NCBI RefSeq assembly: GCF_024228675.1
Contig: NZ_CP100461.1
Coordinates: forward strand, 682,001-746,000
Reading direction: 5' to 3'
Source: Salinigranum marinum
GTDB taxonomy: Archaea; Halobacteriota; Halobacteria; Halobacteriales; Haloferacaceae
DNA: 64,000 bases
Positions 1-7,794 of this stretch are shown in pieces; position 1 is the first letter of the stretch, and every line of letters begins with the position of its first letter. Made by a program: the position numbers and the translations under genes. A model generated the notes under the pieces. That model was not told the origin of the DNA. It worked only from the letters and a program-made list of their open reading frames with translations, and ran no database searches.

Positions 1-689
1 CCCTCCCCTGGATTCGACCGATCGAGCACTTCGACGGGGCCGATCTCTTCCGTGTTGGAGACGTGGGTCCCGCCACAGGCGGCGACGTCCCAGCCGTCGA
101 CGGTCACGATCCGAACCGTGTCCGATCCGGCCATCACGCCCTCTTCGGTCTTCGTGTTGAACGCGACGTCCTCGCGGGAGTGAGCCTCCTCGGTGGATAG
201 TTGCTCCCACGACACGGGACGAGAGTCCCACACCGTCCGGTTCACCAGCCGTTCCAGTTCGACGAGCGTCGCGTCGTCGATGTCGGTCGACGTGGCGAAA
301 TCGACGCGGACCTTCTCGTCGGTGATCCCGAAGCCGCCGTAGCCGAGGTCGTCGAGCAGGCGACGACCGGCCCCGTAGAGCACGTGGCTCGCGGTGTGCG
401 CGCGCATGCAGTACGTCCGAAAGGCGTCGTCGACGACGCACGCGACCGTCTCGCCCGGCGCGAGGTCGAGCGCGTCGTCGCCGGCGGGTGACAGCGTGTG
501 TTCGACCGCGCCGTCGCGTTTCTGCACGTCGACGACCGGGTGGCCCGCGACGGTGCCGCGGTCGGCCGGCTGGCCGCCGCCCTCCGGGTAGAACCAGCTT
601 CGATCCAGTTCGACGGTCGACCCTTCGACCGCCGTTACCTCGGCTTCGAACGTCCGGACCTCGGGTTCTGCAGGGGCTCGGGAGTGCAC
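1..689 (-). CDS. alaX: AlaX-type alanyl-tRNA editing protein (partial, C-terminus beyond window)
   Basis: Homolog of the editing domain of alanyl-tRNA synthetase. Free-standing members hydrolyse Ser- or Gly-tRNA(Ala) mischarged by AlaRS. About 229 codons are visible. A GGGQPAD motif near residue 40 precedes the zinc-binding HTASH box (about residues 97-101) and the matching CGGTH box (about residues 203-207), the signature of the AlaX/ThrRS second additional domain. The reading frame runs off the left edge, so the last few residues are missing. I chose the GTG at 687-689 because no ATG lies in frame upstream and the family homology begins a few residues later. There is no synthetase catalytic domain in the visible part, so it is probably free-standing rather than AlaRS itself. 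Confidence 0.88.
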   Translation of the reverse strand, partial: MHSRAPAEPEVRTFEAEVTAVEGSTVELDRSWFYPEGGGQPADRGTVAGHPVVDVQKRDGAVEHTLSPAGDDALDLAPGETVACVVDDAFRTYCMRAHTASHVLYGAGRRLLDDLGYGGFGITDEKVRVDFATSTDIDDATLVELERLVNRTVWDSRPVSWEQLSTEEAHSREDVAFNTKTEEGVMAGSDTVRIVTVDGWDVAACGGTHVSNTEEIGPVEVLDRSNPGE

Positions 690-842
690 GTCCGGCGTGG
701 CGCACTTCGGGAGAAAAAAGCTTCCGCCCACGTCACTCGACACTGTGTGCGTAACCGGGGCGACGCGGTGTGCGGACCGCGCTGACGACGCCGAGAGGAG
801 CGGTACCGTTCGGTCCCCGCCGGTGCGGGATCCGGCGCCGAG

Positions 843-1364
843 CTACTCGTCGACCAGTCGGACGTCGAGGCGCTGTTCCAGCGCCCGAACGACTGAGCCG
901 CCGACCCCGGCCCGCGACGCGCGCCCCTGTTCGACGGCCAGCAGGTCGCTCTCGTCGACGTCGAGTTCGGCCGCCAACTCGGCGAGTTGGAATCCCTCGG
1001 CCTGCCGCGCCTCCTCGACCAGTTCGCCGTAGCCGGAGACGAGGTACGGGAGTCGGTCCTTCTCGTAGTTCGTTCCCTCGCGCTCCCACCGCTTGGAGTC
1101 GCCCTTCTGCTTGTCGTACAGCTTCGCCGTGCGCTGGGCGGCGCGCTTCTTGCGGTTGCCCTCGAACGCGGAGCCGTCGTCGCTTCCGGTGTCGCCGGAG
1201 CGACCGCCGCCGCGCTGGTCGCCGTGAGGCGCGCAGGAACCGCAGACGAGGAGGTCGGCACCCGCGACGTTCGCTCGTCGCAGGTCACCGGTCTCCTTCC
1301 CACAGAGCTCGCAGGCGTCGCCGGAGTCCCCGCCGCCACCCGAGCCTGTCGAGTATTTAGCCAT
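843..1364 (-). CDS. mbf1: Archaeal multiprotein bridging factor aMBF1-like HTH protein
   Basis: 173-aa homolog of the archaeal multiprotein bridging factor. The eukaryotic form links activators to TBP, while the archaeal form has also been tied to ribosomes. Residues 16-48 form a zinc ribbon with two Cys-x2-Cys pairs (C18, C21, C41, C44). A charged linker follows, and residues 110-165 form a Cro/C1-type helix-turn-helix with the family's AELAAELD...LLAVEQG pattern. Length and domain order are normal. It is a single gene with its own promoter: a TTTAAA element lies 24-29 nt before the ATG, so the transcript is probably leaderless. The role in this organism is inferred from the family only. Confidence 0.88.
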   Translation of the reverse strand: MAKYSTGSGGGGDSGDACELCGKETGDLRRANVAGADLLVCGSCAPHGDQRGGGRSGDTGSDDGSAFEGNRKKRAAQRTAKLYDKQKGDSKRWEREGTNYEKDRLPYLVSGYGELVEEARQAEGFQLAELAAELDVDESDLLAVEQGRASRAGVGGSVVRALEQRLDVRLVDE

Positions 1365-1385
1365 ATCCTCCGTATTCGTTCCAAC

Positions 1386-1395
1386 CGTTTAAATT
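1386..1395 (-). promoter_or_regulatory. TATA-like promoter element of the aMBF1 gene
   Basis: TTTAAA core on the minus strand, 24-29 nt before the ATG at 1364. This is the spacing expected for a leaderless archaeal transcript. Confidence 0.55.
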
Positions 1396-1621
1396 CGCGG
1401 ACACACCGCCGTATCCGCGTGATCTGTCCGGGAGCGCTCTTTCGTCCCCGGCTCCCGGTCCGGCCTCGACGCACGAGCGAACACACTAACGAGCCGCCGC
1501 TCGTCGTGTAGCGTTCGGAGAGATTGTGCGTGGGTGTTGTCCGCAGAGGGACGACACCTGCATCGTCTACCTCGGCGACCGCGTCGCCTCGGTGCCGCGG
1601 TCTTGGCGACCGCGCTTGCGA

Positions 1622-1706
1622 TGCGTGGGACCGGATTTGAACCGGCGGACCCCTATGGGACAGCGCCCTCAACGCTGCGCCGTTGGCCTGGCTTGGCTAC
1701 CCACGC
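1622..1706 (-). tRNA. trnL: tRNA-Leu (GAG anticodon)
   Basis: An 85-nt tRNA can be folded by eye on the minus strand. The acceptor stem GCGTGGG pairs with CCCACGC, with discriminator A (complement of 1622). The anticodon stem CAGCG/CGCTG encloses the loop TTGAGGG, giving anticodon GAG, which reads CUC and CUU. The long variable arm (about 12-14 nt with paired ends) is the class II feature of tRNA-Leu. The T arm GCCGG-TTCAAAT-CCGGT is intact. CCA is not encoded and no intron is seen in the anticodon loop. A TTTAAT promoter element lies near 1744-1752 on the same strand. Confidence 0.95.
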
Positions 1707-1743
1707 TCGCAGTTGCGTGTGCATCATCTCGTATCCCGCCCCC

Positions 1744-1752
1744 GATTAAATG
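1744..1752 (-). promoter_or_regulatory. TATA-like promoter of tRNA-Leu
   Basis: A CATTTAATC element on the minus strand about 40 nt upstream of the mature tRNA 5' end. It leaves room for a short 5' leader removed by RNase P. Confidence 0.45.
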
Positions 1753-1898
1753 ACTTTCCTTTCGGGGCAAGCACGCGAGTCATCCACACTGACTCGCTCG
1801 CACGCGATCTGCTATCGCATGGCGCGTACGGTGTCGGACGGTCCCAGGGCGCGGGGGAAGTCCGAACGGTTTTGTTCGCCAACTGCCTCCCCGGAGAC

Positions 1899-2465
1899 AT
1901 GGAACTTCGTGCCCGCGCACGCGATCACATCCCCGGTCTGACCGCCGTGCTCACCGTCGTCTCTCTGCTCTTGGTCTTCGGCGCAGCGCTCGGTGCGGTC
2001 CCGCGAACCGTCCTCCCTCAGGCGTCCGATGCCGTCCTCGGTCTGATCCCCCACGTCAACGCCGTCATCAGCACGGTCGCCATCGGCACGATCCTCCTCG
2101 GCGTCCGGGCCATCCGCCGGGGGGACTGGCGACGACACCGCGCGTTCATGCTCGCGTCGCTCGTCCTGTTCGTCGGCTTCCTCGCGCTGTACCTCTACAA
2201 GGTGAGCATCCAGGGGCCGGCACCGTTCCCCGGCCCCGACGCAGTCTATCGGTTCGTCTACCTCCCGACCCTGGCGATCCACATCCTCCTCGCGATCGTC
2301 TGTCTCCCGCTCCTGTACTACGTCGCCCTCCTCGCGCTCACCCACCCCGTCGCGGAGCTCACCGGGACGCGTCACGCGCGGGTCGGTCGGGTCGCCGCCG
2401 CGCTGTGGCTTGTCTCGTTCGTCCTCGGGAACGTCGTGTACGCGTTCCTGTACGTCGTCTACTGA
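1899..2465 (+). CDS. DUF420 family integral membrane protein
   Basis: 188-aa membrane protein of the DUF420 family, found beside heme-copper oxidase genes in many prokaryotes (here it stands alone). About five hydrophobic helices are visible: residues 14-34, 45-66, 79-97, 121-145 and 165-187. The loop between helices 2 and 3 carries a basic RRGDWRRHR patch followed by an RAFMLAS segment, where the family has its conserved His/Arg cluster. The biochemical role is unknown. Start at the ATG in GGAGACATGG because the upstream in-frame residues lie inside the tRNA promoter region and are not hydrophobic. Confidence 0.8.
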   Translation: MELRARARDHIPGLTAVLTVVSLLLVFGAALGAVPRTVLPQASDAVLGLIPHVNAVISTVAIGTILLGVRAIRRGDWRRHRAFMLASLVLFVGFLALYLYKVSIQGPAPFPGPDAVYRFVYLPTLAIHILLAIVCLPLLYYVALLALTHPVAELTGTRHARVGRVAAALWLVSFVLGNVVYAFLYVVY

Positions 2466-2527
2466 GCCGTCCGTGGGTCTGCCGACGGAGACGAACGGCT
2501 TTTGTCGACGCTTCCCTTGGACCGTGT

Positions 2528-2923
2528 ATGAGCCGTGAGCTGGTCGAAGAGCCCTGGGCGGCCCTCTCGGACGTGGTGGGGTCGGATCTTCGGGTGGTGA
2601 CGTGGCACGACGGCCGGGCGTTCGAGACGAAGATGCGCGACGACGTCCGGTGGCGGTACTCCTCGCTGGACGATCAGGCGGTCGTCGACGACATCGTCGG
2701 CTGGCAGCTTCGGCTTCCCGGCTCGGAGGACCGACACGACTCCGGAGCGCTCGAAGCCATCGTTCGCGTGTTCGAAGAGGCGTGGGTCGTCGCCTGGCCG
2801 CACTCGTACGCCGAGCGGTCGGGCGTCGTCGTCTCGATCGAGCGCGGCAACGACGCCTCGATGGACGACGTCGACACCTGCATCCAGTACCTCTCCTCGG
2901 AGGTCGAACCGCGCCTGCACTGA
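2528..2923 (+). CDS. Conserved haloarchaeal protein of unknown function
   Basis: 131-aa acidic soluble protein, not recognised. It has no signal peptide, membrane helix or cysteine pair suggesting metal binding. The composition (alternating Asp/Glu/Arg with aromatic positions) and codon pattern are those of an expressed haloarchaeal gene. The C-terminal half reads like an alpha/beta fold ending with a Cys-containing strand (DTCIQYLSSEV). The ATG at 2528 begins just after a pyrimidine-rich promoter-like stretch. It lies 62 nt downstream of the DUF420 gene on the same strand, so co-transcription is possible, but no functional link is evident. Confidence 0.6.
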   Translation: MSRELVEEPWAALSDVVGSDLRVVTWHDGRAFETKMRDDVRWRYSSLDDQAVVDDIVGWQLRLPGSEDRHDSGALEAIVRVFEEAWVVAWPHSYAERSGVVVSIERGNDASMDDVDTCIQYLSSEVEPRLH

Positions 2924-2949
2924 ACCGTCTTTTGCTCCCGCGTGCGCCG

Positions 2950-3915
2950 TTACGTCGTGCGGTACTCCGTGACGACCTCCTGCCAGCCGACCGTCCCCTG
3001 ATCGACGACGTTCTCCGGAGTGAGCGCCTGGCTCTCCAGCGCTGCCGCCGAACTCGGGACGTTCGGGTTGAGCCCGGCGACGATCGAGGGGAGCGCGTTC
3101 TCCTCCTCCGGGGGCCGACCCGGGGGCCCGATGTCGAGTTGGGGCACCGACCCGTCGCCGTCCCAGACGACCACCCGCATCACCATTCCGAAGACGCCGT
3201 GGGGCGGACAGTAGAGGTCGTACACGCCCTCGGTGTCGAACTGCGCAAGCCAGAAGCCCCCCACCGGCACCAGCGGTGCAGAGAGCGGCCCCACACCGGC
3301 GGGAACCCGGTTCTGCCGACCGTGTCGCTGGTGGAAGGCCGCGACGCCGTGGTCCGGTGACTCCGCGTTGAACAGCACGACGTCGCCGGGCTGGACGCGC
3401 AGTCCGGCCGGGTCGAAGTGGAAGCCGGCGGTGTCGACGAGCGCCTCGGCGACGGCGGTGACAGACAGCTGTTCCCCGTCGATCTGCGTGCCGCCGTCGG
3501 GCAGGTCGTCCCCCGTTAGCGATCCGTCGGCGACCGCTTCGTTGATCGCGGCCGTGGTCTCGTTCGAGAGGCCGCCCGCCTCCGCGACGGCGAACAACAC
3601 CTCCGGAATCTCGATGTGCATGTCGACCCTCGCCGCCGGCCTGATCGGCTCCGGGAACGCCCCGAGACAGTCGGTCCCGTCGGTGCCGGCACAGGGGTTC
3701 GGGCCCATCGCGGCGAAGCCGAACACCGGATCGACGACGTTCTTCACCCCGGCGGTCCCGACCTGTTCGACCGCCGACTCGCCGTCGACCGCACCCGCGA
3801 CCGACCCCGTCCCGACCGACAGCGCCGCGGCTCCCCCGGTCGCCTTCAGTACTGTCCGTCGTGCGAGGTCGTTCGGTCCGAGCGGATCCTGTTCTCCCCC
3901 GCCATTGCTAGTCAT
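2950..3915 (-). CDS. Tat-exported plastocyanin/cupredoxin-domain protein
   Basis: 321-aa blue-copper type protein. The N terminus carries a twin-arginine signal (RRTVLK, residues 19-24, followed by a small-residue hydrophobic stretch), so it is exported folded. Residues 160-255 form a cupredoxin domain with likely type 1 copper ligands H189 (SPDHGV), C236, H239 and M244 in CPPHGVFGM. There is no lipobox cysteine after the signal. Between signal and copper domain is a haloarchaea-type helical segment. Proteins of this kind are thought to shuttle electrons at the cell surface; the partner is unknown. It is convergent with the preceding gene. An A/T-rich promoter element (ATTTATTTG) lies at 3956-3964. 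Confidence 0.85.
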   Translation of the reverse strand: MTSNGGGEQDPLGPNDLARRTVLKATGGAAALSVGTGSVAGAVDGESAVEQVGTAGVKNVVDPVFGFAAMGPNPCAGTDGTDCLGAFPEPIRPAARVDMHIEIPEVLFAVAEAGGLSNETTAAINEAVADGSLTGDDLPDGGTQIDGEQLSVTAVAEALVDTAGFHFDPAGLRVQPGDVVLFNAESPDHGVAAFHQRHGRQNRVPAGVGPLSAPLVPVGGFWLAQFDTEGVYDLYCPPHGVFGMVMRVVVWDGDGSVPQLDIGPPGRPPEEENALPSIVAGLNPNVPSSAAALESQALTPENVVDQGTVGWQEVVTEYRTT

Positions 3916-3955
3916 TATCTAATATACCCCCGTAGACTGGTTCGTCCCCCTCCCG

Positions 3956-3964
3956 CAAATAAAT
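3956..3964 (-). promoter_or_regulatory. TATA-like element of the cupredoxin gene
   Basis: ATTTATTTG on the minus strand about 42 nt before the start codon, implying a leader of 10-20 nt. A second A/T-rich stretch at 3920-3928 is too close to the ATG to act as its TATA box. Confidence 0.4.
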
Positions 3965-4080
3965 GTCGTTCAGTAGTCATCACTCCGGAACACGCGGGCG
4001 GGGCGGTCCGGACCGCACGCGCAGCCCCCGGAGAACGGTCTGTCGGGTCCCTCCACGGGGGGACCCAAAGCACGGGGTTG

Positions 4081-5553
4081 TCAGTCGTCGGCCGGTGCGG
4101 TGTCGGTGACGCCGGGACGTTCGACGTCCCGATCGGTCTCCTCGCCGTCGATGTCGTACGGGTACTCGCCGGTGACACAGCCGAGACACAGATCCGCCCG
4201 GGACGACGAGAGGGCCTCGGCGACGGCGTCGATCGAGAGGTACGACAGCGAGTCCGCGCCGATCTCGTCGCGGATCTCCTCGACCGACTGATGGGCGGCG
4301 ATGAGTTCCTCGCGGGTGGCCATGTCGATCCCCATGTAACAGGGGGCGACGATTGGCGGCGCACCGATCCGGACGTGGACCTCCTCGGCACCGGCGTCGC
4401 GGAGGAGGCTCACCAGTTGGCGCGAGGTCGTGCCGCGGACGATGCTGTCGTCGATGATCGTGACCGAGCGTCCCTCGATGGTGCTCCGGATGGGGTTCAG
4501 TTTCAGGCGGACGGCGCGCTCGCGTTCGTCCTGCGTGGGCATGATGAACGTCCGCCCGACGTAGCGGTTCTTCATCAGCCCCTCGGCGAATTCGACATCG
4601 GCGCCGTCGTCCGCCGCGGCCTCGGCGTAGCCGGAGGCGAACGCCCGCCCGGAGTCGGGGACGGGCATCACGACGTCCGAGTCGACGCCGCTTTCGTCCC
4701 AGAGCTTTCTCCCCAGGGCGCGCCGGGCCTGGTAGACGAGCGTGCCGTCGATGCGCGAGTCGGGACGGGCGAAGTAGACGTGCTCGAAGAAACAGCGGGC
4801 GGTGTTCTCCCGTGTGACCAGCTGGTACGAGTCGAAGCCCGACCCGTCGCGTTCGAGGACGACGAGTTCGCCGGGCCGGACGTCACGGACGAGGTCGCCA
4901 CCCAGGGTGTCGATCGCCGCGCTCTCGCTGGCGAGGACGTAGCCGTCTTCGAGTTCGCCGATACAGAGCGGCCGGTTCCCCTCGGGGTCTCTGACCCCCA
5001 AGACCGTGTCGTCGTGCATGATCGTGAGCGAGTACGAGCCGTGGATCCGGTCCATCGTTCGCTTCACCGCGCGCACGAGGTCGGCCTCGAGGAGGTTTCG
5101 GGCGAGGTCGTGGGCGATGACCTCGGTGTCGCCGTCGGAGGTGAAGGCGTGACCCCTCTCTGCCAAGCCGTCGCGGATCTCGCCGGCGTTGACGAGGTTG
5201 CCGTTGTGCGACAGGGCGAGCGACCCCGACTTGAACGAGACGGTAAACGGCTGTGCGCAGGACTTGTCGACGCTCCCCGCGGTGGGGTAGCGGACGTGGC
5301 CGATCCCCGTGGTGCCGTTCAGCCCCGCGAGATCCGACTCCGAGAAGGCGTCGCCGACGAGTCCCATGTCGACGTGGCTGTGCTGTTGGAAGCCGTCGTG
5401 GGTGACGATGCCCGCCGACTCCTGCCCGCGGTGCTGGAGGGCGTACAGCGAGTAGTACAGCGGACGCGCGGCGGCTCTGTCGGCCAGCGAGAGTCCGACG
5501 ACGCCACACTTCTCTGTCGGCCCGTCCGGGAGTGGGTCCCGCCCGTGTGCCAT
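4081..5553 (-). CDS. purF: Amidophosphoribosyltransferase (PurF)
   Basis: Catalyses the first step of de novo purine synthesis: PRPP plus glutamine gives 5-phosphoribosylamine. 490 aa, normal length. The N-terminal nucleophile cysteine is C16 in KCGVVG; the preceding 15 residues would be a propeptide removed in B. subtilis-type enzymes. The glutaminase domain spans about residues 16-250. The phosphoribosyltransferase domain contains the PRPP loop VTIIDDSIVRGTTS near residue 365. A C-terminal CLGC suggests retained Fe-S cluster ligands. Start at the ATG at 5553, because homology begins at MAHG and a TATA element lies 24-30 nt upstream. It is a single gene, not in a pur operon. Confidence 0.95.
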   Translation of the reverse strand: MAHGRDPLPDGPTEKCGVVGLSLADRAAARPLYYSLYALQHRGQESAGIVTHDGFQQHSHVDMGLVGDAFSESDLAGLNGTTGIGHVRYPTAGSVDKSCAQPFTVSFKSGSLALSHNGNLVNAGEIRDGLAERGHAFTSDGDTEVIAHDLARNLLEADLVRAVKRTMDRIHGSYSLTIMHDDTVLGVRDPEGNRPLCIGELEDGYVLASESAAIDTLGGDLVRDVRPGELVVLERDGSGFDSYQLVTRENTARCFFEHVYFARPDSRIDGTLVYQARRALGRKLWDESGVDSDVVMPVPDSGRAFASGYAEAAADDGADVEFAEGLMKNRYVGRTFIMPTQDERERAVRLKLNPIRSTIEGRSVTIIDDSIVRGTTSRQLVSLLRDAGAEEVHVRIGAPPIVAPCYMGIDMATREELIAAHQSVEEIRDEIGADSLSYLSIDAVAEALSSSRADLCLGCVTGEYPYDIDGEETDRDVERPGVTDTAPADD

Positions 5554-5576
5554 ACGAGGAGGATGCGTTCGACGGG

Positions 5577-5584
5577 GTAAAAAG
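5577..5584 (-). promoter_or_regulatory. purF promoter (TATA-like element)
   Basis: A TTTTTACC element on the minus strand about 27 nt before the purF ATG, consistent with a leaderless transcript. Confidence 0.5.
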
Positions 5585-5602
5585 ACCCGTGGTTGTGCCG
5601 AT

Positions 5603-5648
5603 CCTCCCATCGGAATGGGGAGAAATATACTCGTTCGTGTATATCTCT
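5603..5648. repeat. Two adjacent inverted repeats between purF and rpl37e
   Basis: Repeat 1: TCCTCCCAT and ATGGGGAGA around a CGGA loop (about 5602-5623). Repeat 2: AGAAATATAC (5621-5630) and GTATATCTCT (5639-5648) around 8 nt, 9 of 10 positions symmetric. Repeat 2 is A/T-rich and contains TATA-like sequence in both directions. The pair lies about 50-95 nt upstream of purF, which fits an operator, and downstream of the rpl37e stop, so repeat 1 could instead be a terminator hairpin of the lsm-rpl37e transcript. Its role is not known. Confidence 0.5.
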
Positions 5649-5753
5649 GCGGGGTGGGAGGTGAACGGTCGGCGGTGGACGTCAGGACCGACGGTCCGGT
5701 CGCTCGCGGTCGGACGTCGTCGAACGGATAACCAGTGCGTCTCGCGGGCGGCG

Positions 5754-5930
5754 TCAGTTGTCGCCGGCTTTCGACTGCCAGGCGTAGTCGCGGCGCTTGG
5801 CGGACTTGCCGAAGCCGCAGGAGGCACACGCCTTCTTCTTCACGTGGTAGGATTTTTCGCCACAGCGGCGGCACTTCACGTGTGTCGTCTTGTTCTTTTT
5901 TCCTTGGCTCGGCGTTCCTGCGCCAGTCAT
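5754..5930 (-). CDS. rpl37e: 50S ribosomal protein L37e
   Basis: 58-aa zinc-ribbon ribosomal protein of the large subunit. Two Cys-x2-Cys pairs (C20/C23 and C35/C38) in KCRRCG and CASCGFG are intact, with the basic [10 protein letters not shown] segment after them. Its ATG overlaps the last four bases of lsm, so the two are translated from one mRNA. This lsm-rpl37e overlap is a conserved archaeal arrangement. The ORF is very short but unmistakable. Confidence 0.96.
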   Translation of the reverse strand: MTGAGTPSQGKKNKTTHVKCRRCGEKSYHVKKKACASCGFGKSAKRRDYAWQSKAGDN

Positions 5931-6154
5931 GTTGTTATCGTCACGACGTTGTCGCCGCGTATAATCGTTGTGTCTTGGACTGCCGTGGCGTCGAGATCAC
6001 CGTGGACGTCGGCGGTGCCGTCGCTTTCGAGTACCAGGTTCATGTGTTGGTCGTACCCGGCGAGCACGCCGTGATAGATCGTCCCGTCCTTGAGATGGAC
6101 CGTGACGAGCGCGTCGAGCGACGCTTCGAGTACGTCCAGCGGTCGTCCGCTCAT
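5927..6154 (-). CDS. lsm: Sm-like archaeal RNA-binding protein (Lsm)
   Basis: 75-aa Sm-fold protein expected to form a ring (usually a heptamer) that binds U-rich and small RNAs. The Sm1 motif covers about residues 17-45 ([19 protein letters not shown] followed by MNLVLE). The Sm2 motif [10 protein letters not shown] is at residues 63-72. It overlaps rpl37e by 4 bp. A TTTATTAGG element 21-29 nt before the ATG suggests a leaderless transcript. It is divergent from the RNase J gene, placing two RNA-metabolism genes around a shared intergenic region. Confidence 0.95.
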   Translation of the reverse strand: MSGRPLDVLEASLDALVTVHLKDGTIYHGVLAGYDQHMNLVLESDGTADVHGDLDATAVQDTTIIRGDNVVTITT

Positions 6155-6174
6155 GCCTCAACACCCTCCGTCGC

Positions 6175-6183
6175 CCTAATAAA
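6175..6183 (-). promoter_or_regulatory. lsm-rpl37e promoter (TATA-like element)
   Basis: TTTATTAGG on the minus strand, 21-29 nt before the lsm ATG. Confidence 0.55.
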
Positions 6184-6263
6184 CGTACCGTCTGTCGACC
6201 ACGGCGGGCGGCCGGGAAACCGCGCGCCGCTCTCGGGGGGCGCCCGCGCGACGCAACCCGTGG

Positions 6264-6440
6264 GCTTTTAGTACCCCGGCGTGTAGCGCACAGTACCACA
6301 CTCCCGCGGGTAAGTGCGGGTGGGGTCGTCCTCACCCGTACTGCGGGAACCACCGACCGACAGGCTGTAAGACGCCGGGGCCCGTGGCTTCCGCCACATC
6401 CGCAGGATTTCACATACGCGAGACGACTCCCGCGTTTCAG
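6264..6440 (+). ncRNA. Candidate structured leader or small RNA upstream of rnj
   Basis: A TATA-like CTTTTAG (6264-6270) would start transcription near 6290, about 158 nt before the rnj ATG, in a genome where most mRNAs look leaderless. The stretch folds well by eye. A two-part hairpin has an outer stem CCCGC (6303-6307)/GCGGG (6343-6347) and an inner stem TGCGGGTG (6315-6322)/CACCCGTA (6333-6340), separated by an asymmetric internal loop. A second hairpin is GTGGC-TTCC-GCCAC (6384-6397). An ACA follows the first hairpin at 6360-6362, which recalls archaeal H/ACA guide RNAs, but the pocket is too asymmetric for me to call it one. It may be a long rnj 5' UTR or an independent RNA. Confidence 0.4.
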
Positions 6441-6447
6441 TGCTACC

Positions 6448-7794
6448 ATGGAAATAGAAATCGCAACAATCGGCGGCTACGAGGAAGTCGGCCGCCAGAT
6501 GACAGCAGTCCGAGCCGGCGACGACGTCGTCGTCTTCGACATGGGTCTGAACCTCTCGCAGGTTCTCATCCACGACAACGTCGAAACCGAACAGATGCAC
6601 AGCCTCGACCTGATCGACATGGGCGCGATCCCCGACGATCGGGTCATGAGCGACCTCGAAGGCGACGTCAAGGCGATCGTCCCCACTCACGGTCACCTCG
6701 ACCACATCGGCGCGATCTCCAAACTCGCCCACCGCTACAACGCGCCGATCGTCGCGACGCCGTTCACCATCGAACTCGTCCGCCAGCAGATCGAGGGCGA
6801 GAACAAGTTCAACGTCAACAACGACCTGGTGAAGATGTCGGCGGGCGAGACGATGTCGATCGGCGACCGCGTCGAACTGGAGTTCGTCAACGTCACCCAC
6901 TCCATCATCGACGCCATCAACCCCGTCATCCACACGCCCGAGGGTGCCATCGTCTACGGGCTCGACAAGCGGATGGACCACACGCCGGTCATCGGCGACC
7001 CCATCGACATGAAGCGCTTCCGCGAGATCGGCCGCGAGGGCGAGGGCGTCCTCTGCTACATCGAGGACTGCACCAACGCGGGTCGCAAGGGCCGGACCCC
7101 CTCCGAGGCCGTCGCCCGTCGTCACCTCCGCGACGTGATGACCTCCATCGAGGATTACGACGGTGGCATCGTCGCCACGACGTTCAGTTCGCACATCGCC
7201 CGTGTCACCTCCCTCGTCGAGTTCGCGAAGGACATCGGCCGCCAGCCCGTCCTCTTGGGCCGGTCGATGGAGAAGTACTCCGGCACCGCCGAACGGCTCG
7301 GCTTCGTCGACTTCCCCGACGACGTCGGGATGTACGGTCACCGCAAGTCCGTGGACAGAACGTTCAAGCGCATCATGAACGAGGGCAAGGAGAACTACCT
7401 CCCGATCGTGACCGGCCACCAGGGCGAGCCCCGTGCGATGCTCACCCGGATGGGCCGCGGCGAGACGCCGTTCGAGCTCGACGACGGCGACAAGGTGCTC
7501 TTCTCGGCGCGGGTCATCCCCGAGCCCACGAACGAGGGGCAGCGCTACCAGTCCGAGAAGCTCCTGAAAATGCAGGGCGCGCGCATCTACGACGATATCC
7601 ACGTCTCCGGTCACCTTCGCGAGGAGGGCCACTACACCATGCTGCAGGCGCTGCAGCCCCAGCACGTCGTTCCGGCTCACCAGAACCTCAAGGGCTTCTC
7701 GCCGTACGTCGACCTCGCCGAGAGTCAGGGATACGCCCTCGGGCGCGACCTCCACATCACCCGGAACGGCAACATGATCCAGCTGGTGGACTGA
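6448..7794 (+). CDS. rnj: Ribonuclease J (5'-3' exoribonuclease, metallo-beta-lactamase fold)
   Basis: 448-aa beta-CASP family RNase J, which degrades RNA 5' to 3' and may also cut internally. The zinc-binding HGHLDH signature ([11 protein letters not shown]) is near residues 75-85, followed by a histidine in VTHS and the beta-CASP motifs with LLGRSMEKY and [12 protein letters not shown]. The last metal-binding part is [12 protein letters not shown] and VVPAHQN near the C-terminus. Normal length for archaeal RNase J. The stop codon overlaps the idsA start (TGATG), so the two are translationally coupled, a conserved haloarchaeal order. Confidence 0.95.
   Translation: MEIEIATIGGYEEVGRQMTAVRAGDDVVVFDMGLNLSQVLIHDNVETEQMHSLDLIDMGAIPDDRVMSDLEGDVKAIVPTHGHLDHIGAISKLAHRYNAPIVATPFTIELVRQQIEGENKFNVNNDLVKMSAGETMSIGDRVELEFVNVTHSIIDAINPVIHTPEGAIVYGLDKRMDHTPVIGDPIDMKRFREIGREGEGVLCYIEDCTNAGRKGRTPSEAVARRHLRDVMTSIEDYDGGIVATTFSSHIARVTSLVEFAKDIGRQPVLLGRSMEKYSGTAERLGFVDFPDDVGMYGHRKSVDRTFKRIMNEGKENYLPIVTGHQGEPRAMLTRMGRGETPFELDDGDKVLFSARVIPEPTNEGQRYQSEKLLKMQGARIYDDIHVSGHLREEGHYTMLQALQPQHVVPAHQNLKGFSPYVDLAESQGYALGRDLHITRNGNMIQLVD

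Noticed and set aside
1622-1706. Possible intron or pseudo-tRNA
   Set aside because: All stems pair, the anticodon loop is a normal 7 nt, and the length (85 nt) is explained by the long variable arm of class II tRNA-Leu.
3616-5580. Long open frame on the plus strand opposite purF
   Set aside because: Its translation is Arg/Asp/Val-rich without any fold pattern and it mirrors the codon bias of purF on the other strand. High-GC haloarchaeal genes commonly leave long antisense frames open.
6290-6362. H/ACA guide RNA with a match to 23S rRNA
   Set aside because: The internal-loop segment GGTAAG can pair with CUUGCC and the other side with AGUAC, but the two halves of the target would be adjacent with no unpaired U-N, and the 3' side of the pocket has only two bases. 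Treated as chance.
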